A stretch of 26,278 bases of DNA from DATKMG01 sp035541995 (GCA_035541995.1 DATKMG010000523.1:1-26278); one strand, 5' to 3'. Shown: positions 8,431-16,215, counted from the stretch's first letter. The notes: a model not told the origin generated them from the letters alone. Translations and numbers: made by a program.

Positions 8431-8628
8431 CTAGTCGTATTCCCTTCGAATCTTTTTTCGATTGCGCTTCCGAGCCAATGCCTGCTTGACACGCTTCTTC
8501 TCTCCTGGCTTCAAATAAAAGGAGTGCTTCTTTACTTCTTTAATAATGTCCTCGGTCTGGACCTTTCGCTTAAAGCGACGGAGAGCATTCTCCAAAGACT
8601 CTCCTTCCTGAAGCTTAACCTCAGCCAC
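8431..8628 (-). CDS. rpsU: 30S ribosomal protein S21
   Basis: The 65-residue, strongly basic protein matches S21: 'ESLENALRRFKRKVQTEDII' in the N-terminal half and a lysine/arginine-rich helix 'ALARKRNRKKIRRE' at the end. S21 sits on the small-subunit platform near the 3' end of 16S rRNA and helps in initiation. The start is GTG (8626-8628), with AGGGGG about 10 bases upstream. A well-formed promoter lies at 8678-8706. Length and sequence are normal for the family. Confidence 0.95.
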   Translation of the reverse strand: MAEVKLQEGESLENALRRFKRKVQTEDIIKEVKKHSFYLKPGEKKRVKQALARKRNRKKIRREYD

Positions 8629-8677
8629 TCAATTTACACCCCCTGTCAGGAAAAATAAAAACGTTTACAACTGCGAG

Positions 8678-8706
8678 ACCTTAGTGGATTTCCACAAGGA
8701 TGTCAA
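8678..8706 (-). promoter_or_regulatory. Sigma-70-type promoter of rpsU
   Basis: Read on the minus strand, a perfect -35 TTGACA (8706-8701), a 17-base spacer and -10 TAAGGT (8683-8678) lie about 50 bases upstream of the rpsU start. The perfect -35 box and ideal spacing fit a strong housekeeping promoter. Confidence 0.7.
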
Positions 8707-8837
8707 GGGGAATCAACATCATAATTGGATGAGGAAGCCATTTTCTGACTGCGTGTTAAGCCAACAAGAGGGAGCGGCGACCGGATCCGCAAGGAGGAGG
8801 AAAAATTCGGCGAAGTCACTCTGCCGGTTGGATCTTG

Positions 8838-8846
8838 TGCTAGAAT
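8838..8846 (+). promoter_or_regulatory. Candidate extended -10 promoter for glgC
   Basis: TGC-TAGAAT fits an extended -10 element (TGn followed by a TATAAT-like hexamer), about 130 bases ahead of the glgC start. No good -35 box is seen at 16-18 bases upstream. The rest of the gap between rpsU and glgC holds no gene I can support. Confidence 0.4.
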
Positions 8847-8975
8847 ACATCTCAGTCGCCCTGGGGTGAAAACTCCATTTTGTTGAAGCCCTTAACACGC
8901 TGACCACAGGCAAGATTGTCGGATTTGGATTTAGTTGAAAACCAATAAGGCTTGTTCTTGTTCCAGGCTTCCCCC

Positions 8976-10208
8976 ATGAATATCAGACAAACCTTGGGTG
9001 TCCTTCTGGCAGGAGGTGCCGGTGAACGCCTCTATCCTTTGACTCGCGATCGGGCAAAGCCCGCCGTCACATTTGGGGGGATCTACCGAATTATCGATGT
9101 CACTTTAAGCAACTGTATCAACTCGGGATTGCGTAAGGTCATGGTCCTTACGCAATACAAGGCTCTCTCTCTGAACCGCCATATTCGCCATGGCTGGTAC
9201 AATATTCTTGCGCATGCCCTGGATGAATTTATCGAAGTGATTCCCCCGCAAAAGCGGACAGGAGAGAACTGGTATCTCGGAACAGCTGATGCCGTTAGGC
9301 AGAACCTCTACTCTATTAAATCTGTTGACAATATTCAGCATGTACTTGTACTACCGGGAGATCACATCTACAAAATGGATTACTCCCGGATGCTTCAGCA
9401 ACATATTGAATCGGGCGCTGATGTCACTATCAGTACAATCGATATTTCCTTATCGGAAGCAAGTCGGTTCGGGGTCGTCGAAGTAGACATCTCGGGTCGA
9501 ATCGTTGGATTTCGGGAGAAACCGTCTAACCCAGATCCGTGCCTCACCAATCCAGGGCAGGCAACTGTCTCAATGGGGATTTATTTATTCAACAAACAAC
9601 TCCTGGCACCTATCCTCGAAGAAGATGCACAGAACGTAGAATCATCGCACGATTTCGGAAAAGATATCATTCCCCAGATTATTTATAACTATAAAGTCTA
9701 TGCCTACCATTTTGTGGACGAGAACAAGAAAGAGGCCCAATACTGGCGGGATGTTGGCACCCTCCAGTCTTATTTCGACGCCAATATGGACTTGGTTGCC
9801 GTATCACCGCAGTTCAATCTTTACGACAAAGATTGGCCAATCCGGACGTACCAGCGGCAATATCCTCCGGCTAAATTTGTTTTTGCTTTCGAAGGAAAGC
9901 GCATGGGCATAGCGGTCGATTCCATTGTGTCCAATGGGTGCATCGTCAGCGGCGGCCGAGTGGTCAACTCTGTCCTTTCTCCTGACGTCAGGGTGAACAG
10001 TTACTGCGAGATCGACCGAAGCATTATTATGTCTCATGTCGGCATTGGAAGATACTCGCGAATCCGGAATGTGGTTATCGATCGGGGAGTCCAACTCCCC
10101 GAAAACACTACGATTGGCTATAACCTGGAGGAGGACCGTACTAAGTATCATGTGACTGAGACTGGAATTGTTGTTGTGCCTCGGGAAGACACGAATTCTG
10201 AAGTTTAG
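8976..10208 (+). CDS. glgC: Glucose-1-phosphate adenylyltransferase (ADP-glucose pyrophosphorylase)
   Basis: Makes ADP-glucose from ATP and glucose-1-phosphate (EC 2.7.7.27), the committed step of bacterial glycogen synthesis. From the ATG at 8976 the protein has 410 residues, a normal length. The nucleotidyltransferase domain shows 'LLAGGAGERLYPLTRDRAKP' near residues 10-29. Further blocks are 'WYLGTADAVRQN', 'VLVLPGDHIYKMDY', 'GRIVGFREKP' and 'QYWRDVGTLQSYFDANMDL'. The C-terminal part carries left-handed beta-helix repeats ('VSNGCIVSGGRVVNSVLSPDVRV'). The open frame reaches back to a TTG at 8952, but family members begin within a few residues of the GGxGxRL loop, so the ATG is preferred although its ribosome site is weak. 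Enolase follows 40 bases downstream in the same direction. No other glycogen gene is in view. Confidence 0.93.
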   Translation: MNIRQTLGVLLAGGAGERLYPLTRDRAKPAVTFGGIYRIIDVTLSNCINSGLRKVMVLTQYKALSLNRHIRHGWYNILAHALDEFIEVIPPQKRTGENWYLGTADAVRQNLYSIKSVDNIQHVLVLPGDHIYKMDYSRMLQQHIESGADVTISTIDISLSEASRFGVVEVDISGRIVGFREKPSNPDPCLTNPGQATVSMGIYLFNKQLLAPILEEDAQNVESSHDFGKDIIPQIIYNYKVYAYHFVDENKKEAQYWRDVGTLQSYFDANMDLVAVSPQFNLYDKDWPIRTYQRQYPPAKFVFAFEGKRMGIAVDSIVSNGCIVSGGRVVNSVLSPDVRVNSYCEIDRSIIMSHVGIGRYSRIRNVVIDRGVQLPENTTIGYNLEEDRTKYHVTETGIVVVPREDTNSEV

Positions 10209-10248
10209 CATGATGCAGTAATTCATCAAATCAATTCGGAGGAATTAC

Positions 10249-11532
10249 ATGACGGAGATTTCCGAAGTTAGGGCCCGAGAAATCCTGGACTCTCGTGGGA
10301 ATCCAACAGTTGAAGCAGAAGTCCTTTTGGAATGCGGAATCAGTGGAAGAGCCGCAGTCCCATCTGGAGCTTCAACTGGAGAGCATGAGGCTGTGGAACT
10401 TAGAGATGGCAACAAGAAACGATATCTCGGGAAAGGTGTTCAACAGGCTGTGGCCAATGTCAAAGGTCCCATAGCTTCGTCTCTGAAGGGAATAGATGCC
10501 CTTGACCAGCCGACAATCGATCACTGCATGATCGAATTGGATGGCACTCCCAATAAAGGAAAACTGGGCGCCAATGCCATTCTCTCAGTCTCTCTCGCCG
10601 CAGCCAGGGCAGCAGCCAATGCCCTGGAATTGCCGCTCTATCGCTATTTAGGCGGCGTGAATGCTAGGGTGCTCCCGGTTCCTATGATGAATATCCTTAA
10701 CGGGGGCGCCCATGCCGACAACAACGTAGATCCTCAGGAGTTCATGGCGGTTCCGGTTGGGGCCTCCTCTTTCTGCGAGAGCCTGAGGATGGGTGTCGAG
10801 GTCTTTCACAACCTGAAGAAAGTCCTCTCTAAGAAAGGGTATAACACCGCTGTAGGGGACGAAGGGGGATTTGCTCCCAGCCTGAAATCCAACGACGAAG
10901 CTCTGGAAGTTATTTTGGAAGCCATCCATCAAGCTGGGTTCACGCCCGGAAAGGATGTGGCCATAGCTCTTGATCCTGCATCCAGCGAGTTTTACCAGGA
11001 TGGAAAGTACGTGTTCAAGAAGTCCGATAAGTCGGTGCGATCGTCTGAAGAGATGGTGAAATTTTATAGCAATTGGGTCAGGCAGTATCCCATCGTTTCC
11101 ATCGAAGACGGACTTGCCGAGGACGATTGGGAAGGCTGGGCTCTCTTAACCAGCGAACTCGGCAAGAAGATTCAATTAGTGGGAGACGATTTGTTTGTCA
11201 CTAATACTCAGCGCCTCAAGAAGGGAATAGATTCCGGAGTCGCTAACTCGATCCTTATCAAGTTGAATCAGATTGGGACGCTGACCGAGACCATCGAAGC
11301 CATCGAACTGGCCAAGAACAACAGATACACAGCCGTGATCTCCCATCGTTCCGGTGAAACAGAAGACACTTTCATCTCCGATCTGGTGGTGGCCCTCAAT
11401 ACCGGTCAGATCAAGACTGGTTCCGCCAGCCGCACTGACCGGATTGCCAAATACAACCAGTTGCTGCGTATCGAGGAAGAACTTGGGAAGGATGCGCGCT
11501 TTCCCGGTAAGACAGTCTTTAATCTGACCTAA
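10249..11532 (+). CDS. eno: Enolase (phosphopyruvate hydratase)
   Basis: Converts 2-phosphoglycerate to phosphoenolpyruvate in glycolysis (EC 4.2.1.11). The 427 residues match the family length. Seen are the N-terminal 'ILDSRGNPTVEAEV' and the mobile loop 'SGASTGEHEAVELRD'. Acid residue Glu205 lies in 'GDEGGFAPS', the metal-site stretch is 'SIEDGLAEDDWEGW', catalytic Lys338 is in 'LIKLNQIGT', and 'SHRSGETEDTFI' follows. The ATG has a strong CGGAGGAA ribosome site 5-6 bases upstream. It lies 40 bases after glgC and is probably cotranscribed with it. The inverted heptad repeat directly after the stop may end or stabilise the message. Confidence 0.97.
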   Translation: MTEISEVRAREILDSRGNPTVEAEVLLECGISGRAAVPSGASTGEHEAVELRDGNKKRYLGKGVQQAVANVKGPIASSLKGIDALDQPTIDHCMIELDGTPNKGKLGANAILSVSLAAARAAANALELPLYRYLGGVNARVLPVPMMNILNGGAHADNNVDPQEFMAVPVGASSFCESLRMGVEVFHNLKKVLSKKGYNTAVGDEGGFAPSLKSNDEALEVILEAIHQAGFTPGKDVAIALDPASSEFYQDGKYVFKKSDKSVRSSEEMVKFYSNWVRQYPIVSIEDGLAEDDWEGWALLTSELGKKIQLVGDDLFVTNTQRLKKGIDSGVANSILIKLNQIGTLTETIEAIELAKNNRYTAVISHRSGETEDTFISDLVVALNTGQIKTGSASRTDRIAKYNQLLRIEEELGKDARFPGKTVFNLT

Positions 11533-11537
11533 GCCAA

Positions 11538-11610
11538 AAAGTCCATTGTCCAAAGTCCCAAGTCCAAAGTCGCGCCTTGCACTTGGGACTTCGGGCTTGG
11601 GACCTTGGAC
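11538..11610. repeat. Inverted heptad-repeat hairpin after eno
   Basis: Five head-to-tail 7-base units (AAAGTCC, ATTGTCC, AAAGTCC, CAAGTCC, AAAGTCG; 11538-11572) are followed by a mirror array of related units (ACTTGGG, ACTTCGG, GCTTGGG, ACCTTGG). The arms 11548-11571 and 11587-11610 pair at 21 of 24 positions around a 15-base loop. The element begins six bases after the eno stop codon and ends just before the probable start of the next gene. It may be a transcript-end or stabilising structure, or a REP-like element; which of these cannot be told from one copy. Confidence 0.75.
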
Positions 11611-11614
11611 CGTT

Positions 11615-12661
11615 GTGAATGAAAACCGCACAGAAACCGCCTTGGGTCGGAGACTATTTCATGGTCTGGAAGCCCCTCGCATCCTAGTAATCCGATTTGC
11701 AAGGATGGGAGACCTCCTGCTTCTCATTCCAACTCTGAAGGCTCTGCGGAATAGTCTACCCCAGGCCAAAATCAGCGTGCTGGTTGGCCACCGCTGTGCT
11801 CCCCTCCTTGAAATGTGCTCAGCAGTCGACGAAGTTATTTCTGTGGATCGTATAGCCATGAGAGATGGCAGCAAACTCACAGCGTTGAGGGAAATTTTCA
11901 GACTCGCCGAGAATGTTCGGAAACGGCGATTTGATTTGGTTCTGGACCTTCACAGCTTCCGAGAGACAAACCTGTTGACCTGGTATAGCCGGGCACCAAT
12001 GAGGCTGGGATTGAAGAGGACGAAGGCCGCCTTCCTCCCTTTTTGTTTCAATATAGATCCGATTATCGAGGACAAGACCCAACACGTCTGTTCTGTCTTC
12101 CTGGCTTCTCTCGCAGCTCTTGGGCTTAGTGCGGGGCAGCCTGACTGTCTCTTGGACTTGTCAATTCCGGATTTGGAATTTGCTCGGTTGTTTTTCGAAC
12201 AAAATCTATTAGCACCAGGGACCAGGCTCGTGGGGATGTACATAGGAGCCAGTTCTCCCGGAAGACGTTGGCCTCTAGAGAAGTTCGCCGAACTGGCAAA
12301 GCTCTTGCGTCGGGTCACTAACATCAATTCCATTTTGTTTTGGGGGCCACGGGAACAAGTCGTTGCCCGACAGATTGAGGAGTTTTTTCCCGCTTCTCGA
12401 ACTCTGGTTGCTGGTTCGCTTCCGCTCAGACAGATGGCCTCGCTTATGAGCCACTGTGATCTTCTCATCAGCAACGACACCGGGCCCATGCATCTGGCCC
12501 CAGCCGTGGGCGTTCCTACACTAGGGCTATTCAGTCTATCCCTGCCTGAGCACTATCACCCCATTGGACCCTCTAGCCGATTTATCAAGAAGGATTCAAT
12601 CGATAAGATTGGGGTCCAAGAAGTACACCAAATGGCAGCAGAAATGCTTCACTTGACATAG
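11615..12661 (+). CDS. Glycosyltransferase family 9 (heptosyltransferase-like)
   Basis: The protein resembles ADP-heptose:LPS heptosyltransferases (GT9, GT-B fold), which extend the lipopolysaccharide inner core at the cytoplasmic face of the inner membrane. Evidence is the N-terminal 'ILVIRFARMGDLLLLIPTLKAL', the mid-protein 'MYIGASSPGRRWPLEKFAELA', and the C-terminal donor-site block 'LLISNDTGPMHLAPAVGVPT' followed by 'LGLFSL'. The frame is open back to 11546, but those codons are the heptad repeat. GTG at 11615 gives 348 residues, the usual size, yet has no clear ribosome site, and a TTG at 11642 is also possible. The sugar and acceptor cannot be told. It lies about 80 bases after eno and may be read from the same message if the hairpin allows. 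Confidence 0.82.
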   Translation: MNENRTETALGRRLFHGLEAPRILVIRFARMGDLLLLIPTLKALRNSLPQAKISVLVGHRCAPLLEMCSAVDEVISVDRIAMRDGSKLTALREIFRLAENVRKRRFDLVLDLHSFRETNLLTWYSRAPMRLGLKRTKAAFLPFCFNIDPIIEDKTQHVCSVFLASLAALGLSAGQPDCLLDLSIPDLEFARLFFEQNLLAPGTRLVGMYIGASSPGRRWPLEKFAELAKLLRRVTNINSILFWGPREQVVARQIEEFFPASRTLVAGSLPLRQMASLMSHCDLLISNDTGPMHLAPAVGVPTLGLFSLSLPEHYHPIGPSSRFIKKDSIDKIGVQEVHQMAAEMLHLT

Positions 12662-12900
12662 AATCGAGCGAAGAGTATCCTCCACCGGTCGAATTTGCGC
12701 TTAAGCGTTCAGAATTGTTGTTCCCTTATGTCAGGTTCCTCGGGGGGATTGCTAGTTTGGATCTAGTCAAGTGGGAAATCGATTGGTTCAATCTGGGTAC
12801 GGATTGCCTCATTAAAGCCAAAAGGATTCCCTCCACAGGCGTGAGATCCATGCAAGTTGTTTCCCTAGTTGGTGTTGAAGGAACAAAAGGAGCAATTTGA
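12662..12900. other. Gap with no supported gene
   Basis: This 239-base stretch between the GT9 gene and the transglycosylase has a 10-base palindrome CGCTTAAGCG (12698-12707) and, at its end, the ribosome site AAAGGAG (12886-12892) that sets the transglycosylase start. No clear promoter or riboswitch was recognised. Confidence 0.5.
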
Positions 12901-13557
12901 ATGAGTGCCTTTCGCAAGTTGCTTTATAAGCGGATTATTTTCTGTCCCAAATGCCACCGAAGCATGTTCGTGGGGTTTAACGGGAAGTATGTTGGCCATC
13001 TATTCCGGCATACTCTGATTAATAAGCTATTGATTCTTTTGGCTGTAGTAGGCCTAATCCCGTTGGCTCCTTCATCGGTTTCGATCATGCCGGTCAGGAA
13101 GATCGGGTTGGCTGACTACGTTTCAGATGAAGAGTACAAGCAAGGTCGCGTCGTGCATTCGCTCTTGAAAAAGACCCTGGATATTGAGAGCGAGGAAGCC
13201 ACGAAGCTCAGCAAAATCATTGTTCGTCACTCACTGAGCAAGAAGCTAGACCCGAAGTTAGTGGCTTCGATCATTATTGTAGAATCTCGTGGGAATCCGC
13301 TTGCCATTTCTGGATCCAAATCAGTTGGGATTATGCAAATTCATGTTCCGACCTGGAAAGAGGAAGTGGACTTTACAGAGAAGAACCCATTTGATCCAGA
13401 AGTGAACATCGACATTGGAACGACTATTCTGGCTCACTATATTAGGCAGTACAAGGATGTAGAATCGGCCTTGGTGGCCTACGAAGGATCGAAAAATCCG
13501 TCAGAGAGTGAGTACTCGTTGAAGGTCATGGAGGTCTACCGGTCCCGGACCCCCTGA
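12901..13557 (+). CDS. Membrane-anchored lytic transglycosylase (SLT domain)
   Basis: Predicted to cleave peptidoglycan glycan strands, leaving 1,6-anhydromuramyl ends. The C-terminal ~120 residues form an SLT-type lysozyme-like domain, with catalytic Glu128 in 'IIIVESRGNPLAIS', the family block 'SVGIMQIHVPTW', 'NPFDPEVNIDIGTTIL' and 'ALVAYEGS'. A single membrane segment lies at about residues 39-58, so the enzyme faces the periplasm. Ahead of it is a ~38-residue stretch with Cys15, Cys18, His33 and His37 in C-x2-C-x14-H-x3-H order, like a C2H2 zinc site and not usual for this family. The ATG is well supported by AAAGGAG at 8 bases. The domain is small (218 residues in all), resembling the stand-alone transglycosylases of secretion or cell-wall remodelling loci. 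No such partner gene is adjacent. Confidence 0.85.
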   Translation: MSAFRKLLYKRIIFCPKCHRSMFVGFNGKYVGHLFRHTLINKLLILLAVVGLIPLAPSSVSIMPVRKIGLADYVSDEEYKQGRVVHSLLKKTLDIESEEATKLSKIIVRHSLSKKLDPKLVASIIIVESRGNPLAISGSKSVGIMQIHVPTWKEEVDFTEKNPFDPEVNIDIGTTILAHYIRQYKDVESALVAYEGSKNPSESEYSLKVMEVYRSRTP

Positions 13558-13959
13558 TGCAATTCAATTCCCTTCGGTTCCTGAAACACGAGAGTCGTGT
13601 GCGCCCCGGTTGACAGTCAGGGTGACAACCGCGCGAACGATGGGCACCCGTTCCTGCCTCTAACAGGCATCATCAAAAAAGGCTCCAACCTATTGCGGCT
13701 TAGCTCAGATAACTAAGCCCTCTCCCGCTTTCCTTTTTTCCTTACTGCCCTGTTCGATCCCGAGCCAGAAACGAACTTAGCCAGCTTTGGCGGCAATCCT
13801 CTTGGGCTCGCCGATCTTGAGAAGGAGAGGCATGTCTCTTATGGCAGAGCTTTTCGAGAATCCTCAGAAATGAGCCATCAGACTCAAGCGAATGTATCGG
13901 TGGTTGCCTCTCATGCACTTTTTACATATTGGAGCAGGCGAGGGATGTAAGATTTACGC
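13558..13959. other. Hairpin-rich 400-base gap between convergent genes
   Basis: No gene is supported here. The gap holds several short inverted repeats: ACACGA-GAG-TCGTGT (13586-13600), CGGTTG...CAACCG (about 13607-13632), TGCCT-CTAAC-AGGCA (about 13656-13670) and GGCTTAG...CTAAGCC (13697-13719). An 18-codon minus-strand frame (13777-13833) ends 'EPKRIAAKAG' and may be the remnant of a gene, but it has no start signal that I trust. Confidence 0.45.
13697..13719 (+). terminator. Possible terminator hairpin downstream of the transglycosylase gene
   Basis: GGCTTAG and CTAAGCC form a perfect 7-bp stem with a 9-base loop, followed by a pyrimidine-rich run that includes TTTTTT about 15 bases further on. 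The delayed U-tract makes it a weak rho-independent candidate. Confidence 0.35.
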
Positions 13960-15837
13960 CTAGTTCTCGCTTGTCGTCAATTGAAAATCCACACCCGTCG
14001 TGGCCTTCCCTTTGGCAACCTCAACGACCCGAGTGTCAAACACTCGGGTTGATTGGAAGGTGCTATCGGGATGCGTCTTGTCGGGATTGGAGAGCAAGAT
14101 CAAAACATACTTTCCAGGATCCAGTCCTGTCAGAGAATAATGGTCGGAGTTTAGGCTGAAATACGACTTGGTGTTCTCCTTAATACTCACTAAGACCAGA
14201 AGCAGCTTGTCGAGTGTATAGAACGGACTCTTCGTAGATACGGTGCCAGAAATCGATCCCCCTACTTTGATGGAGAAATCGAGACCCTCTCTGACCTCTC
14301 CCTCCCACAGGTCAAGCGATTTTCCTTCAGGACTGTTCTGGAGCCTAAGATTTGGGTCAGGGACCTTGGCCATCAAAGAATATTTCCCCGGTGGCGTTCC
14401 CTCGATGGTGAAGGACCCGTCCTGAGCCAATTGATAGGTCCGCTCCCCGAAGCCTTCCAGGTCCGGCGGGGCACGTTTCAACGAAACCGCACTTGCGACG
14501 GCGTCGAATTTATACTCCGGGTCGTCAATCTTCAAATGTCCTTTTAGTGTGGCGCCTAAGATCAGATTGAAGTCAATATTTTTTGCCAAGCCATTTTCCT
14601 CGACAAAGACCTTGTCAGCCGATTCTGGGCCCAATTTGTCCAGATAGTAAACTCCCACATATCGCCGGCTCCTCTTAGGGAGCACAGAGTCAAGTATATA
14701 TTCTCCGGGAGGCAAATTCTCTATGAGATAGTATCCTTGTTCATCGCTTTTGGGAGCGGGGGGACTCAAGATTTCTTTCTGAACTTGCTTGGGGAAAATT
14801 GCCACGTCCGAGAGTGGTGTGCCGTAAGCTAGTGAACGGACACTTCCTGAGATCCTACCACTTTGAACCAAGGCGAAATTCACTCCCGTGATGCTGTTGC
14901 CCCCCTCGATCCTCAGCTTTGTGGCTAGTACTTTGTCAAAGCGGCCTTCATAGTATTGGGTAAGATAGCGAGCCCGTGAAGGGGATGGCTCTTCGGGTGA
15001 CCTTGTAGCCCCGCTCTCCACCGTGTAAGTCCCGTCCGTCAGCCCCCGCAGTTCATAGAAGCCTTGAGCATCGGTATAAGCAAACAGGGGGTTTTCTTCG
15101 GGAATCTGCCTCTCGGCAATGATCTTGATACCAGCAATAGGTTGCCGGTTCTTCTGGGCAAAGACCCGTCCGCTTATCTTCCCGCCAGTTCGAAGTCGGA
15201 AGTTAATCCCGTTGGCCTCCTTTTCAGGTTCGAGGTGTATCGAATCTGCGGAGTCTGAAGTCAATGCGCTGTCGAAATAGATAGAGATGTAGTTTTCGTC
15301 CAGGGCAAGGACTCGGACCTTGTAGTCTCCTGGAGGGAGGGCTTGAAACTGGTACTTGCCTGCCTCGTCAGTATTCACGGAGACTCGCCAGTCCTTGGAC
15401 TCCGCGGATACGCGCACATTCCCGATGGGGCCTAAGTCCGAGGCTCTGCTGACTTGGCCTGAAATCGATCCGCCGGAAGCAAGCGAACAGTTGATGATAA
15501 TGAAAGCCTGGAACGTTGGGACATCGATAATGTCCCCCTGCTCCTGTCCAGATTCCGAATAGAACTGTGGAAGATAATTGGAATTGGGTGCACTGATGAA
15601 CAGGCGGTACTTTCCTCGGATCAGTTCCAGGTGATATTGACCTTGGGAATTGGTCTGTGCCTGAACTTCACGAATATTTCGCGACTGAGGAATGGCCCTG
15701 ACCACGGCACCGGCAATAACCTGCTTTGTCCTTGAGGCCTTGATCGTTCCGACAATTTCGGCGCCAGTGGCCGATCCGACCCAGGTAATCAGTGCCAGCA
15801 AATTCACTACTAAGGCGAGAAGGCGTTCTTGAGTCAT
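13960..15837 (-). CDS. Secreted protein of about six carboxypeptidase regulatory-like repeats
   Basis: The 625-residue protein has a signal peptide (cut near residue 25, 'GSATGA-E') and then transthyretin-like carboxypeptidase-regulatory repeats of about 100 residues each. Each repeat is marked by a 'G-x-I-S-G-x-V' strand: near residues 27 ('EIVGTI'), 124 ('SISGQV'), 219 ('KISGRV'), 328 ('RISGSV'), 430 ('TLKGHL') and about 528 ('SISGTV'). Repeats also share 'GxYxLxxLPPGxY' hairpins and the stretch 'QYYEGRFDKVLATKLRIEGG'. No peptidase residues or C-terminal anchor are visible, so it is probably a periplasmic or surface scaffold or sugar-binding protein, common in Acidobacteriota. The start is ATG at 15837, about 42 bases after a candidate extended -10 promoter; the ribosome site is weak. 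It is transcribed away from the ECF sigma operon. Confidence 0.85.
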   Translation of the reverse strand: MTQERLLALVVNLLALITWVGSATGAEIVGTIKASRTKQVIAGAVVRAIPQSRNIREVQAQTNSQGQYHLELIRGKYRLFISAPNSNYLPQFYSESGQEQGDIIDVPTFQAFIIINCSLASGGSISGQVSRASDLGPIGNVRVSAESKDWRVSVNTDEAGKYQFQALPPGDYKVRVLALDENYISIYFDSALTSDSADSIHLEPEKEANGINFRLRTGGKISGRVFAQKNRQPIAGIKIIAERQIPEENPLFAYTDAQGFYELRGLTDGTYTVESGATRSPEEPSPSRARYLTQYYEGRFDKVLATKLRIEGGNSITGVNFALVQSGRISGSVRSLAYGTPLSDVAIFPKQVQKEILSPPAPKSDEQGYYLIENLPPGEYILDSVLPKRSRRYVGVYYLDKLGPESADKVFVEENGLAKNIDFNLILGATLKGHLKIDDPEYKFDAVASAVSLKRAPPDLEGFGERTYQLAQDGSFTIEGTPPGKYSLMAKVPDPNLRLQNSPEGKSLDLWEGEVREGLDFSIKVGGSISGTVSTKSPFYTLDKLLLVLVSIKENTKSYFSLNSDHYSLTGLDPGKYVLILLSNPDKTHPDSTFQSTRVFDTRVVEVAKGKATTGVDFQLTTSEN

Positions 15838-16186
15838 GGGCCTGAGAAAGCTGCCATCTCGGTTTCGGACCTTCCAACTAGTCCCAGTATACCACGATCG
15901 ACACTTCCGGTGCGGGCCTTACCGGTTCGGTCACAAAGGATTGGCCTTTGGAATGGGCCAATAGTGGCGTATCTTGTGTGTTTCTGACAGATGCCTGCAC
16001 TTCAGAAGAATTGACAGCGGCCCCAAGTACAGCCCATGGAATAATATCTTTTGGACCTGCTTACGGATAGATTGTCCTTAGAAACCCTGGAGTAATTCGG
16101 TGGTATCAATTATTGTAGGGTGTATACGCTTTTTGTAATGCACCCCCGGCGTGAAGAGAGACTGGCTAAAGAACTTAGGGACTTTG
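15838..16186. other. Divergent intergenic region
   Basis: About 350 bases lie between the secreted repeat protein (minus strand) and the ECF promoter (plus strand). Apart from the minus-strand extended -10 candidate I see no gene, and only weak, AT-rich promoter-like hexamers around 16110-16140. Confidence 0.4.
15886..15894 (-). promoter_or_regulatory. Candidate extended -10 promoter of the secreted repeat protein
   Basis: On the minus strand TGG-TATACT fits an extended -10 box (TGn plus a five-of-six match to TATAAT), about 49 bases before the ATG at 15837. There is no recognisable -35 box. Confidence 0.45.
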
Positions 16187-16215
16187 GGAACCTTTCAAGG
16201 AGTTGCGGTGTCTAA
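16187..16215 (+). promoter_or_regulatory. ECF (sigma-E-type) promoter of the sigma/anti-sigma operon
   Basis: GGAACCT (16187-16193) and TCTAA (16211-16215), 17 bases apart, match the GGAACtt -35 and TCtrA -10 elements used by RpoE-type ECF sigma factors. The predicted start is near 16221-16223, about 110 bases upstream of the likely sigma-factor start codon. The promoter fits the class of sigma factor encoded immediately downstream, so autoregulation is inferred. Confidence 0.7.

Noticed and set aside
11546..11614. N-terminal extension of the GT9 protein from TTG 11546
   Set aside because: The extra codons are the inverted heptad repeat; they have no family similarity and no ribosome site.
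12715..12900. 61-codon plus-strand frame ending directly at the transglycosylase ATG
   Set aside because: TTG start without ribosome site and no recognisable family; the AAAGGAG at its end serves the transglycosylase start.
12662..12900. Possible cyclic-dinucleotide riboswitch ahead of the transglycosylase
   Set aside because: Such riboswitches do occur before cell-wall hydrolases, but I could not find the conserved blocks of the c-di-AMP or c-di-GMP classes here.
13695..13775. tRNA-like words: 'GGCTTAGCTCAG' resembling a D-arm and 'GTTCGATCC' resembling a T-arm
   Set aside because: The distances fit loosely, but no acceptor stem, D-stem, anticodon stem or T-stem pairing can be formed (CCCTG against CCGAG), so this is chance similarity.
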